64,000 nt of DNA from Paralithodes platypus (GCA_032716605.1 CM064492.1:50359272-50423271); one strand, 5' to 3'. Numbered from the stretch's first letter, positions 10,241 to 22,194 are shown. The notes: generated by a model from the letters alone, not told the origin. Numbers and translations are program-made.

Positions 10241-11398
10241 AAGCCAGACTGCCTAGTAAGGACCTTGAGGTCTGTGTGGTCTGTGTATCTATGTAGCTAA
10301 CTAAACCAAATTTTCGTCAGGGGATTGCTTTTCAGAATTTATGAAACAACTTTCTACAAAAAACATGATTTTGGGGCCCCCCCCCCCCCAAGGGGGCCCT
10401 AGGGATATCATATGGGTGTTTATGCCCTCATATGATCATTTCTATTGCTTACAGCAGCCCTTTAGACTACAGAAAAAAAAAAAAAAAATGTGTGGCTGAA
10501 AGAAAAAAAATATCGTTTTTCGGGGTCGAGGTCCAACCCCCGGCCCGGGGGGTTATGGATGCGATATGTTTTTTTGTTCCTTCCTATGCTATTCTCCTAT
10601 GTTGAAAGAAGCATTATAGAACAAAAACACAATAATTAGAAATTTTGATCTCTGGGCTCAGAACAGGGTTCAGCCTCCCCTTGTACACTGTACACTAATA
10701 AATAAATACAAATGTAAGAGAGAGTAATAATGTGTTCCATTTTTCCCATACACAATTACATATCGTTTTATATTTACGTAGATTGATAACTATAAATGGA
10801 ATAAAAATGAGCGTCAGACATGGTGGAAAACTTGATTGAAGGTATAATATATGAGTGAACAATATAATATATAGGTATGAAATACAATTAAATAAATAAT
10901 AAGTAAATAATAAATAATAAGCACAAAATCAAGACAATAAAATAAACACGAATGAAGGTACAGTATACTATAAACACTGACCAATATATAATTAATACAA
11001 TAATAAATAACTAATAAATACTACATAAGTAAATAATAAAATAAATAATAATTTCAAAATAAAGACAAAATTAAATAAACACGAATATACTGTAGGTATA
11101 ATATACTGAATAAACTGACCAATATATAATTAATTATATACTAAATAAATAATATGTAATACAATGAAGATATACTAAAAAAAATAATGAGGGTATAATA
11201 TATAATTGACCAATATATACAGTGTAGGTTTAATCTATAATAAACTATATCTATAATAAAATAAATAGGTTATGAAAACAAATATATTAAAAGATATACT
11301 AAAAAAAAGGAAAGAGGGTATACTATATAATTGAATATTATATATAGGTATAATCTAAAATAAAATATATCTATACTTAAATAAATAGTTGGAGACTG
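10241..11398. other. No gene; AT-rich low-complexity DNA
   Basis: Begins with unassigned sequence containing G/C homopolymers near 10376-10400. From about 10680 it becomes AAATAAATAATAAGTAAATAAT-like, loosely repetitive sequence. A block CACGAAT...CTGACCAATATATAATTAAT recurs at about 10948 and 11083. Confidence 0.7.
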
Positions 11399-11410
11399 TG
11401 TGATTGATGC

Positions 11411-12558
11411 TCAGACACGCCCCTTTTGTACCTTGACAGGCCATCGGTTGCACGTCTCACGGCGCCGATACGGCGTCGATTCGATTTTTCTGAGTAGTAT
11501 CGAAGTCTTTTGGGTCGTATCTTTTCCGTGGACTTGCCGTGTACCCTTCGCACGACCTTTCCTATCTTCTTCGTAGCATACGTTTCTCCACCGTATCGGC
11601 ATCGCTAGTCTTATAAAGTCTTGCGGGAGAGATACGGTAGAGATAAGGTAGAGATACAACTCTAACGATGCCAGCCATTTTCGCTACGATCTCTATTAAA
11701 GTTGGCAAGACACAGGATTTGTATGTGTCGTGGGTGTTCGTGCCAGTCTTGAAGGGGCTGATGTGTCAGTGTGCAACGACCTTTATTAACACTCAGTTCC
11801 AATATGTTCGTTCGTTATGGGACTGGATGACACACATCTAAAAGTCGTTGCACACTGACACGACGGCCCCTTCAAGACTGGCACGAACACCCACGACACA
11901 TACAAATCTTGTGACTTGCCGAATTTACTAGAGATCGTGGCGAAAATGGCTGGCATCGTTAGTCGTATTTCTACCGTATCTCTTCCGTTTGACTTGATAA
12001 GACTCTAGCGATGCCGATACGGTGGAGAAACGAATGCTACAAAGAAGATAGGAAAAGTCGTGCGAAGGGTACACGACTAGTCCACGGAAAAGATACGACC
12101 CAAAAGACTGCGATACAACTCAGAAGAATCTTATCGACGCCGTGAGACGTGCAACCGGATTGAGGCTAGACGCGCGGTTGCCAACTCGACCGTTGCCAAT
12201 TCTCCGCACAGAAGAGATACGGTCCGCACGGCAGGCTTACGCACCAGACGAAATTGATAAGGACCATACAGCTTTGATACGGACCATACGTCTTTGATAT
12301 GGACCACACGATTGTGATACGGCGAGTTCGTGATGGAGACCAGACTCAGACGATTTTTTACAGTTGCCGGGGGATTCCCACAAACTTTTGAACAGCTCAA
12401 AATCTCGTATCGATCCCCGATACGTCGCTTGGACTGTGAAAGTCACCCGCGGCTAATTTCCGATATCCACTATTATGTTGCCGATTCGCCGTATCAGGCT
12501 GAAATTTCGAGTCATAAACTCGCCTGGAGGGCCTTTCGTATCAGTGTGCAACGACCTT
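11411..12558. mobile_element. Family T element with two long inverted arms
   Basis: The segment 11411-11790 is the near reverse complement of 11845-12165: both contain GGCATCGCTAG, TCTCCACCGTATCGG, the CGCACGACTTTTCCTATC-type block and the CACGACACATACAAATC block. Ends GTCGTTGCACACTGACACG (11846) and CGTATCAGTGTGCAACGACC (12536-12555) form terminal inverted repeats. The outer right part, 12240-12450, is the inverse of 7340-7540. It looks like two family T copies head to head, or one foldback. No known protein domain. Confidence 0.75.
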
Positions 12559-12559
12559 A

Positions 12560-13074
12560 AGAATACGGCTAAGATTCCCTACAACTGACCGTACGGTTGG
12601 CCAAATAAGTCATGTCGACGCTGTCATTACGTTTTTCTCGCTGTATACGCTGTATTAATGCCTGTCAGATGTTGAATAGGGTGTGTCAATATAGGAACTT
12701 GTTTGTATATCTTACTCGAAACGAATAAATCAAGTTTTGGATATTGTTGATACCAATTATTGATAGAAATATACTTGGTGCTGCGACATCACTTATTTGG
12801 CCGACTGTACCAAATGATTCAAAAGCACCAATTAACAAGGGACTGGAGTTCTCTAAAAGTGGCTCTCGTTCTGACGCTATTCTTGATTTACAGTGTGCTG
12901 GCTTAATAATTCAGAGGGGTTGATAGCCTCTGAAGTCCCATTTTAACTTACTAACCAACCATAAAACCCTCAGCAGCAGACCCCCAAATGAGAGAACAAT
13001 ATTCCAAACGGGGGAGAATAACCAAACTAATGCAAAAGGCTCGTCCAAATAGTGTCTCAGACTTTTGCAAACTA
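12560..13074. other. No gene seen; unassigned
   Basis: No repeat family or coding similarity recognised. Confidence 0.5.
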
Positions 13075-13305
13075 TAGTCCGTTCATTATAGGTAGGCCCG
13101 AAATCGTGACCCCAACCTCTCTTAACTCCAAAACAACTCTAGTAATCGAGCTAACATTTATACAATTTGGGAAGGGTCAGCCAAGGAATAGGTGTGGAAA
13201 TGTACAACCCATTTGCTCTAGCGGCTAGCCCTTTTTGAGTTACAGAGGTTAGGGTTCACGATTTCTGACCCACCTATTTGAAACAGGGTATAGTGCAACG
13301 AAGAG
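13075..13305. mobile_element. Foldback MITE, family G
   Basis: Left arm GGCCCGAAATCGTGACCCC...AACTCC is mirrored on the right by GAGTTACAGAGGTTAGGGTT and CACGATTTCTG. The centre reads GGGAAGGGTCAGCC and GGAATAGGTGTGG. Related copies lie at 14757-14930 and 22195-22395. Confidence 0.75.
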
Positions 13306-13358
13306 GGTGCCCGTCCAAGTAGTTTCTCAGACTTTCGCAAACTAGTAGGGTCAAAAGT

Positions 13359-13569
13359 TTACTTCTTGAGGATCATGACACGTTTTGACAGTTTATTCTG
13401 ACTATCATTAGACACATTAGTCAGCTTAGGAAGGATCTGTGGGAATTTAAAAGGTGAAGCATATCTCAATTTATCCTCTGACTTCCACATACCCTTACTA
13501 ATCTGAATAAAATCGTCTAATGATAAGCAGAATAAGCTTTCAAAACGCGTCATAATCCTCAAAGGGTTA
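13359..13569. mobile_element. TTAA foldback MITE, subfamily P1b
   Basis: Variant of P1 with ends CTTGAGGATCATGACACG and CGCGTCATAATCCTCAAAGGG-TTAA. The inner arms share the P1 boxes CAGCTTAGGAAGGATCTGTGG and TAAAATCGTCTAATG. Subfamily P1b recurs at 17901, 24211, 36305 and 47030. Confidence 0.82.
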
Positions 13570-13663
13570 AGCTCTACCAGTGACAATACTATAATGTGAC
13601 TTATATGTATCTTGCTCAGGTCATGAACCCTAAGTCGTAGGTCGATGGTGTATTTAAGGGGGT

Positions 13664-13825
13664 AGTGCTTGTTTTGGGTGGCTATATATTTGTTTCTTAT
13701 TATGTATCTGAGCTTACTCGCTAGATCTCCATCAAGCTTTAAAAATACACCCCCTAGAGCCCTTTCAAGATACATTTTTAAATTTATTGGTACAAATTGT
13801 CCCGGCCCAAGGCCGGTTCCTATTG
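13664..13825 (-). mobile_element. Family D fragment
   Basis: Right-end segment of D in minus orientation: CTAGATCTCCATCAAGC, CCCCCTAGAGCCC, TTTCAAGATACATTTTT, then a CCCGGCCCAAGGCCGG hairpin. Confidence 0.75.
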
Positions 13826-13844
13826 TATTCTATTTTATCCTATT

Positions 13845-14221
13845 TTATTCTAGCTCCATGTAGACGATATTATGCAGCTTAGGAAGGATCTGTGGTATAT
13901 ACAAGGGTAGGTTGAGATAGTTTGAAGTCTTATTATTGCTAGAGGTCCTTTCAAAGCTGAATAAAAACGTCTAATAGTCGCCAGAATATGATGAAATGGA
14001 CGTCTCTGCTACTGAATGTACCAGGGAGGTCATTTTAATCATATTCTGGCAACTATAACACGATTTTATTCAGCTTAGGAAGGACCTCTAGCAATGATAA
14101 GGCTTCAAACTATTTCAACCAACCCTTTTAACCACCATAGATTTTTCCCAAGCTGCATAATATCGCCTAAATATAGCTAGAATGATATATAACACACGTC
14201 GCTGGTACTCAAAGGGTTAAG
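13845..14221. mobile_element. Two adjacent P1 MITEs
   Basis: A left-truncated copy (13845-14020, ending CGTCTCTGCTACTGAATG) abuts a second copy (14021-14217, ending ACGTCGCTGGTACTCAAAGGG-TTAA). Both have the paired TTAGGAAGGA and GACGATTTTAT arm motifs. Confidence 0.78.
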
Positions 14222-14408
14222 GTAGACTTGACCATTTCAAAGATGTGATCTAATCATTACGCGAACATGATTATAAATACGCACACACAAGAAAAGGTAG
14301 ATTATTACATATAAATTCTGAAATGTAGCATACCCTCGTACAGTTTATTAATCTAATTTATTAATTTCACTCCCAACATCAAACACCTCCCAATGAAATT
14401 AATGAAAA

Positions 14409-14490
14409 CATGTGATCCTACCGGGATTCGAACCTTCATTACCACATACATATCAAACACTCTAACCATTACACCATCAAAACAGTTACA
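14409..14490 (-). ncRNA. tRNA-like sequence (pseudo-tRNA or SINE head)
   Basis: On the minus strand an A-box-like TGGTGTAATGGTTAGAGTG is followed about 35 nt later by a B-box GGTTCGAATCC. The acceptor and T stems do not pair well, so this is a degenerate tRNA or tRNA-derived SINE fragment, not a working tRNA. Confidence 0.45.
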
Positions 14491-14756
14491 AGTATAGAAC
14501 ATGACCACGATTGATATCCATTTATCGAATACTGGATATTAATCTAATCATGTACTGTACCCAACTGCACTATGAATACCCTAATGCTTAAGCGAAAGGA
14601 AATCATATTTTATGGGGTATCACATAGGACCGACCTCGCTACGAAATATTCTTGAACCTATTGATAATCTAATTTATTGATAATCTAATATAACACTACT
14701 ATTTTTGTGAATATGAATGTTATTGATATCACTGACTAATTGGACTCCCTCGTACG

Positions 14757-14930
14757 AATTGGCTATACCCTGTTCAAAGTAGATAGCCCAGAAATCGTGA
14801 ACTCTAACCTCTGTAACTCCAAAAGGGCCTGAGCAAATGGGCTGTAAATTTCCACACCTATTCTCTGGCTGACCCTCCCCAAATGGTAGACATATTAGCT
14901 CGATTACTCTAGTTTTTTGTGAGATATATA
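14757..14930. mobile_element. Foldback MITE, family G
   Basis: GCTATACCCTGTTCAAA, GAAATCGTGAACTCTAACC, AAATGGGCTGTAAATTTCC and CTGGCTGACCCTCCCCAAA match the inverse of 13075-13305. Confidence 0.72.
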
Positions 14931-15081
14931 GGTATATGTTCAATAGTTTGCGCATATTTACTGTTAATAATAAAGCAGTACTATGTAGTGTAGTAGTATA
15001 TTCTCGGCTTAAGTGAGCCTACAATATATGTAAAATAGTGTACGTTTGGAGTCTCTTAATGCGTAATAAGAATGTTTGTGT

Positions 15082-15300
15082 GAGAGAGAGAGAGAGAGAA
15101 AGAGAGAGTAATATATGCACCTAGAAACTCCTGCCAGATAAGTGAAGCGGGAGGAACAAACCACCACCACCACCACCACCACCACCACGGCCTCCACCAC
15201 CACCACGGCCTCCACCACCACCACGGCCTCCACCACCACCCTCTCCACCACCTCCACAACCACCAGCACCCCCACCTCCACCACCAGTCCAAAATTATTT
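15082..15300. repeat. (GA)n and (CCA)n-rich tract
   Basis: A short (GA)n at 15081-15107 and a (CCA/CCACGG) array at 15161-15290. Both long frames through it are low-complexity. Confidence 0.9.
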
Positions 15301-15549
15301 CCCCTGGACAAACCCGCGGCTGGTAGTAGCGAGAGTAGTTTGGGGTGAAGGTTGGGTAATTAGTCCTAATCTGTGTGTTGCTTAATTAGGTCAGGTGATT
15401 TAGGCAGGTGTATCCATCTCTGGGGATTACCTGTCACTTAGAGGGGGGTAGGGGAGGGGGGGGGGTGTTAAGGGGGGCAGGATTAGGTACGTCTGACCAT
15501 GTTCCTGCATTCGGGTATACTTATAATTTCTGGGGAGATAAGGCCACAA

Positions 15550-15592
15550 CATGATTTATATACACACACATACATACACACATATATTTATA

Positions 15593-15628
<36 letters not shown>

Positions 15629-15675
15629 TGTATGTATGTATGTATGTATGTATGTATGTACTGTATATATATATT
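15550..15675. repeat. (AC)n/(AT)n/(GTAT)n microsatellite
   Basis: About 60 bp of perfect (GTAT)n at 15600-15660 with AC- and AT-rich flanks. TACTGTA sits at the right edge. Confidence 0.95.
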
Positions 15676-15817
15676 TTGTTGTAGACATACGAGGTTAAAC
15701 GAAGCAGCAATTTCAATATTAATAAGTTTATTACTTATTACTTCAATGTTTCTGGCAATTTTTCTCTGATGTTCAGTTAGTTGTTAGAGTGGGTCGGTAT
15801 AGTTGTGGTTTGGCCTC

Positions 15818-15850
15818 GACGTTTCGACTTGTTCACAAGTCATCTTCAGG
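15818..15850 (-). ncRNA. Hammerhead-ribozyme-like core
   Basis: Minus strand reads CTGAAGA (15849-15843), then a perfect 6-bp hairpin GACTTG/CAAGTC with loop TGAA (15841-15826), then GAAA (15825-15822) followed by CGTC. This is the CUGANGA - stem II - GAAA order of a hammerhead. Penelope-like elements are known to carry hammerheads in their terminal repeats, and the position at the 3' end of this element fits. Stem III would be very short and stem I was not resolved, so activity is unproven. Confidence 0.65.
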
Positions 15851-16586
15851 AAAAGGAGTGATGAGCGATGAACAGAGGGTCATATTTATAGGGGTCATGT
15901 TGACCTGGTGAGGGAGATGGACGGAGCTGATTCTAGCTCTGTGGGTCCTGATTGGTTGTGCGCTGGCACAGGGCGACACGCTGGCTTCGTCTTGTTGGTT
16001 GGCTAGGGGTGCCCGCGCTGTTGTTGTTGTTGTTGTTGTTCCCCAAGCTGCCTGGCCGAACAGCCCCAAGGCCCCGAGCAAGGCCAAGGCCATAAACGAG
16101 CGCCCCCACAGAACCCTCCCTGCCGACCACAATAAAGCCTGGGTGACCGAAGCCACTCCATGGCGGGGAGCTGAGAGGGTGCGTAAGCGCCCGGGAAACC
16201 AAAGCCCCACCCAGGGCCCTGTGCCCCTCAGCAATTATGAAGATAAAGTTGAGGGGCAAAGGAATAATGTGACGCTTTAGCTTCCAATCTTGGTAGATTG
16301 GGAGGTCAATCCACGGAAGAGACGCCGTCACTTGAGATTTAGAAAATATATAAGTAAAAGGAACAGTCAGAGTAAGCTATGGGTATGGCAGAGATCGCTC
16401 AGGTCTCACTCTGATAGACCAGCCCATCGCCAGCCCGCGCTGTTATCATGCGAGGTGGAGGTGGTGGGAAGGGCATGAAGGGGGTTCAGCGTGGCTGGTG
16501 GGGGGCGCGGAGATCCCTGGGCAGGGACGTGTTTTTCATAGATGGGAGTATTTGTAGGTCTTGTGTTTGATTATTAATGGTGGGTC

Positions 16587-17033
16587 TCAGAGAAAGGATG
16601 TGTAGGGCTTCGAGGATAACGACTCGCCTAGGGTATTTTTTTTATCAATAACAGTAGTATGTTTTTCTAAGTCAGGGCGGCTCAGGTCTTGTTGGTGTTG
16701 ATGTTTGTAGTGTTCTTTGATCGCTCCCGTTTGAAGGTGTAGAGTTAGCTGGCGAGGTAGACAGATTTGTGTCATACCAATGTATTTTTGAGCTCCACAG
16801 TTCTTTTTCTGGTGGTGGGGGGGCGGTTCTTTAGGATGAGATTGGAGGTTTTAGGTGATTTGTAGTAGATGGTGAGTCTGATTTTGTTGTCCAGATTGGT
16901 GGGGTGTACGTTTTTGTCTATTATTTCCCTTATTATTTGTTCGTTGGTTTTGTAGTCGGAAGACATTTAATTCCAGTAATACAGTTTGATGGTGTCTGGG
17001 TTGTCTGTGTTGGGGTTGTCTTGGTTGTACCAT
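16587..17033 (-). pseudogene. Penelope-like GIY-YIG endonuclease region
   Basis: Frames in series give NPDTIKLYYWN, then YKTNEQIIREIIDKNVHP, IRLTIYYKSPKTSNLILKN, RKRTVELKN, and GAQKYIGMTQICLPRQLTLHLQTGAIKEHY. The YIGMT...LTLHLQTGAI segment corresponds to the GIY-YIG endonuclease with the Penelope-type Cys-rich linker upstream. Frame changes and stops near 16967 and 16775 show that it is dead. In an active element the nuclease nicks target DNA to prime reverse transcription. Confidence 0.8.
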
Positions 17034-17037
17034 TTAT

Positions 17038-17645
17038 CTAATTGTTTCTTGATGGAGGCAGAAACTTAGGAGTTGGAATAACCGTTGTTAATGAGGGCTT
17101 GGGATGATCTTTCCAGTTCTTGGTGGATGTCCCGCCATGTGGTACAGTGGGTGAGGGCCCTCCTGACATAGGCAGATATGGTGGACTGTAACGTCGGGGG
17201 GACTCACTGTTTCCATTCAGGCATAGTCTGTTGTTGGTGGGTTTTGTATAAACTGTAGTTTTGAATCCGTTGTCGTATGTGGAGATAAGGATGTCCAGGA
17301 AGGGGAGTCGTCCGTCGGTTGATTCTTTATAAGTGAAGTGGATTCCTGAAGCGGCCATGAAACGTTGTTGTATGTCCCGTAGTTCACAGATGTCCTTGGC
17401 TCGCACGAATATGTTGTCAACATATCGGCAGTAGATGGAGGGGAAGTGGTTCTCCAGGAGCTCTTCTTCGACGGTTCCCATAAAGAAGTTGGCGAAGAGA
17501 ACTCCCGGGGGGCTGGCCATCATCGCGGTCAACTTGTTGGTACAAATTTCCTCGTGGTGCAGAGTTCAAGTTGGGTCTTCATGGCTATTTCGGGGATATC
17601 CAGTGGAGTAGTATCAGGGCAGTGGTAGACGTGGTGTAAGATGAA
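17038..17645 (-). pseudogene. Penelope-like reverse transcriptase fragment
   Basis: Reads IDFILHHVYHCPDTTPLDIPEI, a frame break near 17530, then ASPPGVLFANFFMGTVEEELLENHFPSIYC, RYVDNIFVRAKDICELRDIQQRF, SGIHFTYKESTDGRLPFLDI and TTVYTKPTNNRLCLNGNSE, all diagnostic of Penelope-like RT. The catalytic YxDD box is YVDN, so one of the two Asp residues is lost. The segment preceding ASPPGVL is shortened relative to the family's usual QVDGVAMGSPLG stretch. Nonfunctional. Confidence 0.87.
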
Positions 17646-17656
17646 GTCTATTGACC

Positions 17657-17835
17657 TGGACCCCTTCTCCCTCATGCTTAGCCCCATTTGTTATGAGATG
17701 AAAAGACGTTCGCCTCATTAGTTTGGGGTTTTAATGAGCTTTCGCCCTATTTCTTTGTCAATATTAAGAACTGTCGTGCCATTTAGGTGTCGGGTTTTTT
17801 CCTGGCGAGCGATAACAAGCCTGTAATATCCCCAA
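17657..17835 (+). mobile_element. Family D fragment
   Basis: CCCCTTCTCCCTCATGCTTAG through CCTGGCGAGCGATAACAAGCCTG. It truncates the Penelope-like element. Confidence 0.8.
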
Positions 17836-17900
17836 TACTATTGTACGGAATAACATAATCTTTATAGTGCCTCTATTCCTTGGGTCATTATGCCTAGCCA

Positions 17901-18122
17901 ATTAACCCCTTGACTACTTGAGGATTATTCCGCATTTTGACAGTATATTCTAGCTGTCATTAGATGATTTTATACAACTTAGGAAAGATCTGTGGGCATC
18001 AACAGGGTAAATACTATCTCAATTAACCACCCGAGTTCCATATACCCTTCCTAATTTGAATAAAATCGTCTAACAATGGTCAGAAGAAACCGCTAAAACG
18101 CGTCATAATCCTCAAGGGTTTA
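17901..18122. mobile_element. TTAA foldback MITE, subfamily P1b
   Basis: TTAACCCCTTGACTACTTG to CGCGTCATAATCCTCAAGGG, with the paired ATTAGATGATTTTATACAAC and AAAATCGTCTAAC arms. Confidence 0.82.
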
Positions 18123-18147
18123 AATTTCGCAGTGGACACTATAAGGA

Positions 18148-18220
18148 GAGATTGGTCGTTTTTCTAGATCCCCTTCTCCCTCATATTTAGCCCCATTAGT
18201 TCAGATTTTAAGATGTTTGC
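18148..18220 (+). mobile_element. Family D 5' fragment
   Basis: GGAGAGATTGGTCGTTTTTCTAGATC..., GCCCCATTAGTTCAGATTTT, then breaks off. Confidence 0.65.
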
Positions 18221-18369
18221 AATATTGCTCCCAGTCCTGTTACCGTAAAAACAACGGTGTATAATTATTTAACAGTGCATTTCTACAGGTGGCATCTTCA
18301 CTGCTCTTAACCCTGTCAATACCGTTGACATCCTTCCCTTTCCAGGCAAGTAATGATATACAAAAAAGT

Positions 18370-18424
18370 ATACATATTATATACTGTATATATAGATTAT
18401 ATAGATTATAGCCTACTGTATACA

Positions 18425-18489
<65 letters not shown>

Positions 18490-18493
18490 CTGT

Positions 18494-18524
<31 letters not shown>

Positions 18525-18525
18525 C
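18370..18525. repeat. (AT)n microsatellite with TACTGTA/TACAGTA interruptions
   Basis: AT run from about 18425 to 18515. Interrupted at about 18389, 18412-18428 and 18488-18495 by TACTGTA or TACAGTA. Confidence 0.93.
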
Positions 18526-18902
18526 GCTCGTGTGATTATCTTTGTACCCTATGCCCCAAAATGGTGACTTGGAGAGAACTTGTCCGTTTTCTGTCGTCTA
18601 AACTCCCTCAAGGCCCCGCAGGATCTTCAAAGCAGCGGCGATAATTAGGCAATTCAAGGTAGGCGCGCTTTATTCGGGGTTCTCTGTGCTCTGAGGGGGT
18701 CATTAGCGAAGTGGCTGATATCCTTAATGAACCTCGGGGGGTCCTTAATGTATTACTACCTTCGGAGCCTCTGTTACATCACTCATCTGACTCCACTATT
18801 TCGTTAGTCACAGAAACCTTGAAAACAGAAATTAATATATAATAGAAAACTCATCCTAAGGGGGATGTTATAGTTATGGTACACGGTGCTAAATGAGGTG
18901 TC
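18526..18902. other. No gene seen; unassigned
   Basis: No repeat family or coding similarity recognised. Confidence 0.45.
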
Positions 18903-19447
18903 ACACGAGCGCTTTTTGCGTAAATTTTTACGACCAATTGTAGTCCGGCAGCTTCAAAATGTTGGTAGTATCAAAACTCAGCTACCTAATACAATTTCCA
19001 TTAATGACGGATGGTTAATTTTTGGTCGATTTTGTTTCATTTATTTGTTATTTTTTTAGTCTCCTCCCTCGACCTCCATCAAACTTAATATAACAACCAC
19101 AGGATCCCCCTTCAAAATATATTTGGACATTTTTTCGGCCGGTTCCTCCTAAATTACAGGCTCGCTGTCGCTCGCCAGTGAAAAATCGACACCTAAATGA
19201 CATGAAAAGTCTTCATATTGACACAGAACAGGAGCGAAAGGCCTTAAAATCGCCAAACTAATGCGCCGAATGTCTTCAAATCTGAAAACTAATGGCGCTA
19301 AACATGAGGAAGAAGGGCGACCAGAAAAACGACCCATCTCCCCTCAAGTCTAGTTTTTTAATCCAATTAACATAGGAGCCTCAACATTTTGCGAAAAATG
19401 TACTTGTTCATCGGTAATTAGCAGAAAACTTGTTCGTGTGGCACTGG
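18903..19447. mobile_element. Family H MITE split by a family D repeat
   Basis: Left end GGTGTCACACGAGCGC and right end CTTGTTCGTGTGGCAC form inverted termini shared with 43008-43218. The segment 19025-19350 is a minus-orientation family D copy (CTCCCTCGACCTCCATCAA, CAGGCTCGCTGTCGCTCGCC). Confidence 0.7.
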
Positions 19448-19957
19448 TATAATCTTGGCCAGTGTTGCCAATGGATATTTCAGTACCGGTAACTGAACCT
19501 GTAATAAATAATTCAGTAAAGTATAATATTTTATGTTATACAGTCCTCCCTTGGGTAGCACGGCTTTGGACAGTGCGGTTTTGCTCTAACAGGGTACCCC
19601 AAATGTGCCGAGTCAGCATCTAACACGCTTTGTTTATGTAGCGCTCGTGGCGGGTGGCGGTTGGTCGGCATCTCTCGGCATCTGTCTGCCTGTGACGGCA
19701 GACTCGTCAGACCCGTATATACCGGCGTGTATAAGACACATTTATTAAACTCCAAAACCATGGATGGCCTTATACTACGAATATACTTTCAATGCAAGTT
19801 AATTTGAAACACCGAGATTCGTCAGCTGATTTTCCGTGTGTTATTGTCGAGTCAGTTTGTGTGTGTGTGTGTGTGTGTGTTGTTCTTGTGTGGCTATGTC
19901 TAAACCCGAGTTATTTCTGCATGCAATAACATTTTATTATAATTTACTCTATGGAAA
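19448..19957. other. No gene; (GT)n at 19856-19880
   Basis: Unassigned sequence containing a short GT microsatellite. Confidence 0.5.
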
Positions 19958-20778
19958 AAAAAATCTGATCCACACATCCTCTTCCACTTCGAAATCCATC
20001 CTGTTTATCCCACACTTTTCCATCGGTAATTTCTTTCACTCTGTCAATCACTATCCTCGCATATACTGGTACCTTACCAACCACACTCAGCAGACTATTA
20101 CCTCTGTAACACTTACATTATTTTCGTTCACATTTACCTTCATACAACGGGACTAACATTCCCCTCTTCCAGTTGAATGGCACCACTCCATTTGTCCAAG
20201 CTTTTGAACATAGTTTCCTCAGCCAATCCATTAATAAGTCACCTCCATTCCTTAGCTTTTCACATTGTATTTCATCTACACCAGCATCTTTTCCATTTTT
20301 CAACTTCTTTACTGCATTCACTTTTTGTACTCTAGATATGTTCCCTTTTTCTACAAGTCTCTCACGTGGCACATCGAACAGACCTTTATAATTGAAAACT
20401 GCGCTGTTTGCACTTCCACTCATTAGTCCTTCAAAATACTCCTTCCATCTCTCCCTTTTTTGTTCTTCATCTGTAATCACATTTCCTCTTTCATCTTTCA
20501 CATTTACACATTTCTGACCACATTCTCTCCTGCATTTACGCACTTCCTTCCAAAACAATGTATTATTGTTTTCATTCATTTTATTCCCCAAATCCTCATT
20601 TACTTTCTATTTCTTTTCTTTAACTAATCGCTTTACTTTGGTGTTGCTCTCCTTGTACTTCCTTTTACTTTTTCCACAGATCTTAGTCTGCATCCACACA
20701 AGCCATTTACTTGTTTTATCTTTCACAGCTTCTTTCACTTCTTCATCCCACCAAGCAAATATACAATCGTAATTATTT
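19958..20778 (-). pseudogene. RTE-like reverse transcriptase relic
   Basis: The minus strand reads FAWWDEEVKEAVKDKT (20775 down), a stop near 20610, then ERWKEYFEGLMSG, VKKLKNGKDAGVDEIQCEKL, WNKRGMLVPLYEGK-like sequence, then in another frame YRGNSLLSVVGKV and DGFRSGRGCVDQIFF, ending near 19958. These are the pre-RT linker and RT fingers of RTE-clade non-LTR elements. Motif A, motif C, the endonuclease and the 3' tail are missing. The expected GKVYAR is GKVPVYAR here, a two-codon insertion caused by CCAGTA at a TA site (20066-20071 on the plus strand). Confidence 0.82.
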
Positions 20779-21415
<637 letters not shown>

Positions 21416-21659
21416 ATTATAAAGAATAAAAAGTTATAAGACAAAATCCCAAATGGCTTTCGTATGACGTCACCTCCAGATGATGTTAGTTCAGGAGCCC
21501 CGAAGTACACAGACATAAGTTCTTGCCCGGGGTTTACACAGAGGGAGATAGTACGGGAAACTAACTGGTCCATCAATTCGCCCCTAAGTCTGTTCACCTA
21601 TTAAGGGGGGCTGGGCGTATTTATTTGCTCATATATATATATATATGTATCTTGTTACC

Positions 21660-21977
21660 AATGTATTAGTTTCCTCCCTAGACCTCCATCAAGATGTAAA
21701 AAACACCCCCTAGACCCCACTTCAAGATAAATTTGTATATTGTTCGGTAGAAAAATGTCCCGGTCGAAGGCCGGTTACCCTTAAAATTACAGGCTCGCTA
21801 TCGCTTGCCAGGAAAAAACGGATACCTAAATTGCACGATTGATCTTAATATCAACAAAGATGTGGGGCATAAATTACTAATATCGCAAAACTAATGAGCC
21901 GAACGTCTTACAATCTAAAAACCAATGGGACAAAACACGAGGGAGAAGGGAGGGCCAGAAAACTGGCCTATCTCCCC
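21660..21977 (-). mobile_element. Family D repeat, minus orientation
   Basis: TTTCCTCCCTAGACCTCCAT, TCCCGGTCGAAGGCCGG, CAGGCTCGCTATCGCTTGCC, ending TCTCCCC at TTAA 21978-21981, which is shared with the next MITE. Confidence 0.85.
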
Positions 21978-22190
21978 TTAACCCTTACAGTACCGGCGAC
22001 GTCATTTTGTTTCTATTTCAGCTGCATTTAGACGATTGCATGAAGCTTAGGAAGGATATGTGGTAGCTAAAAGGATTAATTGAGAAAGTCTGTACGCCTT
22101 CAACTGATAAACACTCTTCCTACGCTGAATAAAACCGTCTAATAGTTGCCAGAATATAATATAAACTGGTGCGGTACTGAAAGAGCTGCC
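21978..22190. mobile_element. TTAA foldback MITE, family P1
   Basis: TTAACCCTTACAGTACCGGC start, paired ATTTAGACGATTGCATGAAG and AAAACCGTCTAATAG arms, and GGTGCGGTACTGAAAG end. Confidence 0.82.
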
Positions 22191-22194
22191 ATAG

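Larger units (their letters stand above)
15775..17656 (-). mobile_element. Penelope-like retroelement, decayed
   Basis: Minus-strand order is RT domain (17640-17038), linker, GIY-YIG-type endonuclease region (17033-16587), then a 3' segment to about 15775 ending in sequence typical of Penelope-like terminal regions (GACTTGTGAACAAGTCGAAACGTC). The 5' side is cut at 17657, where a family D repeat begins. Confidence 0.88.
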
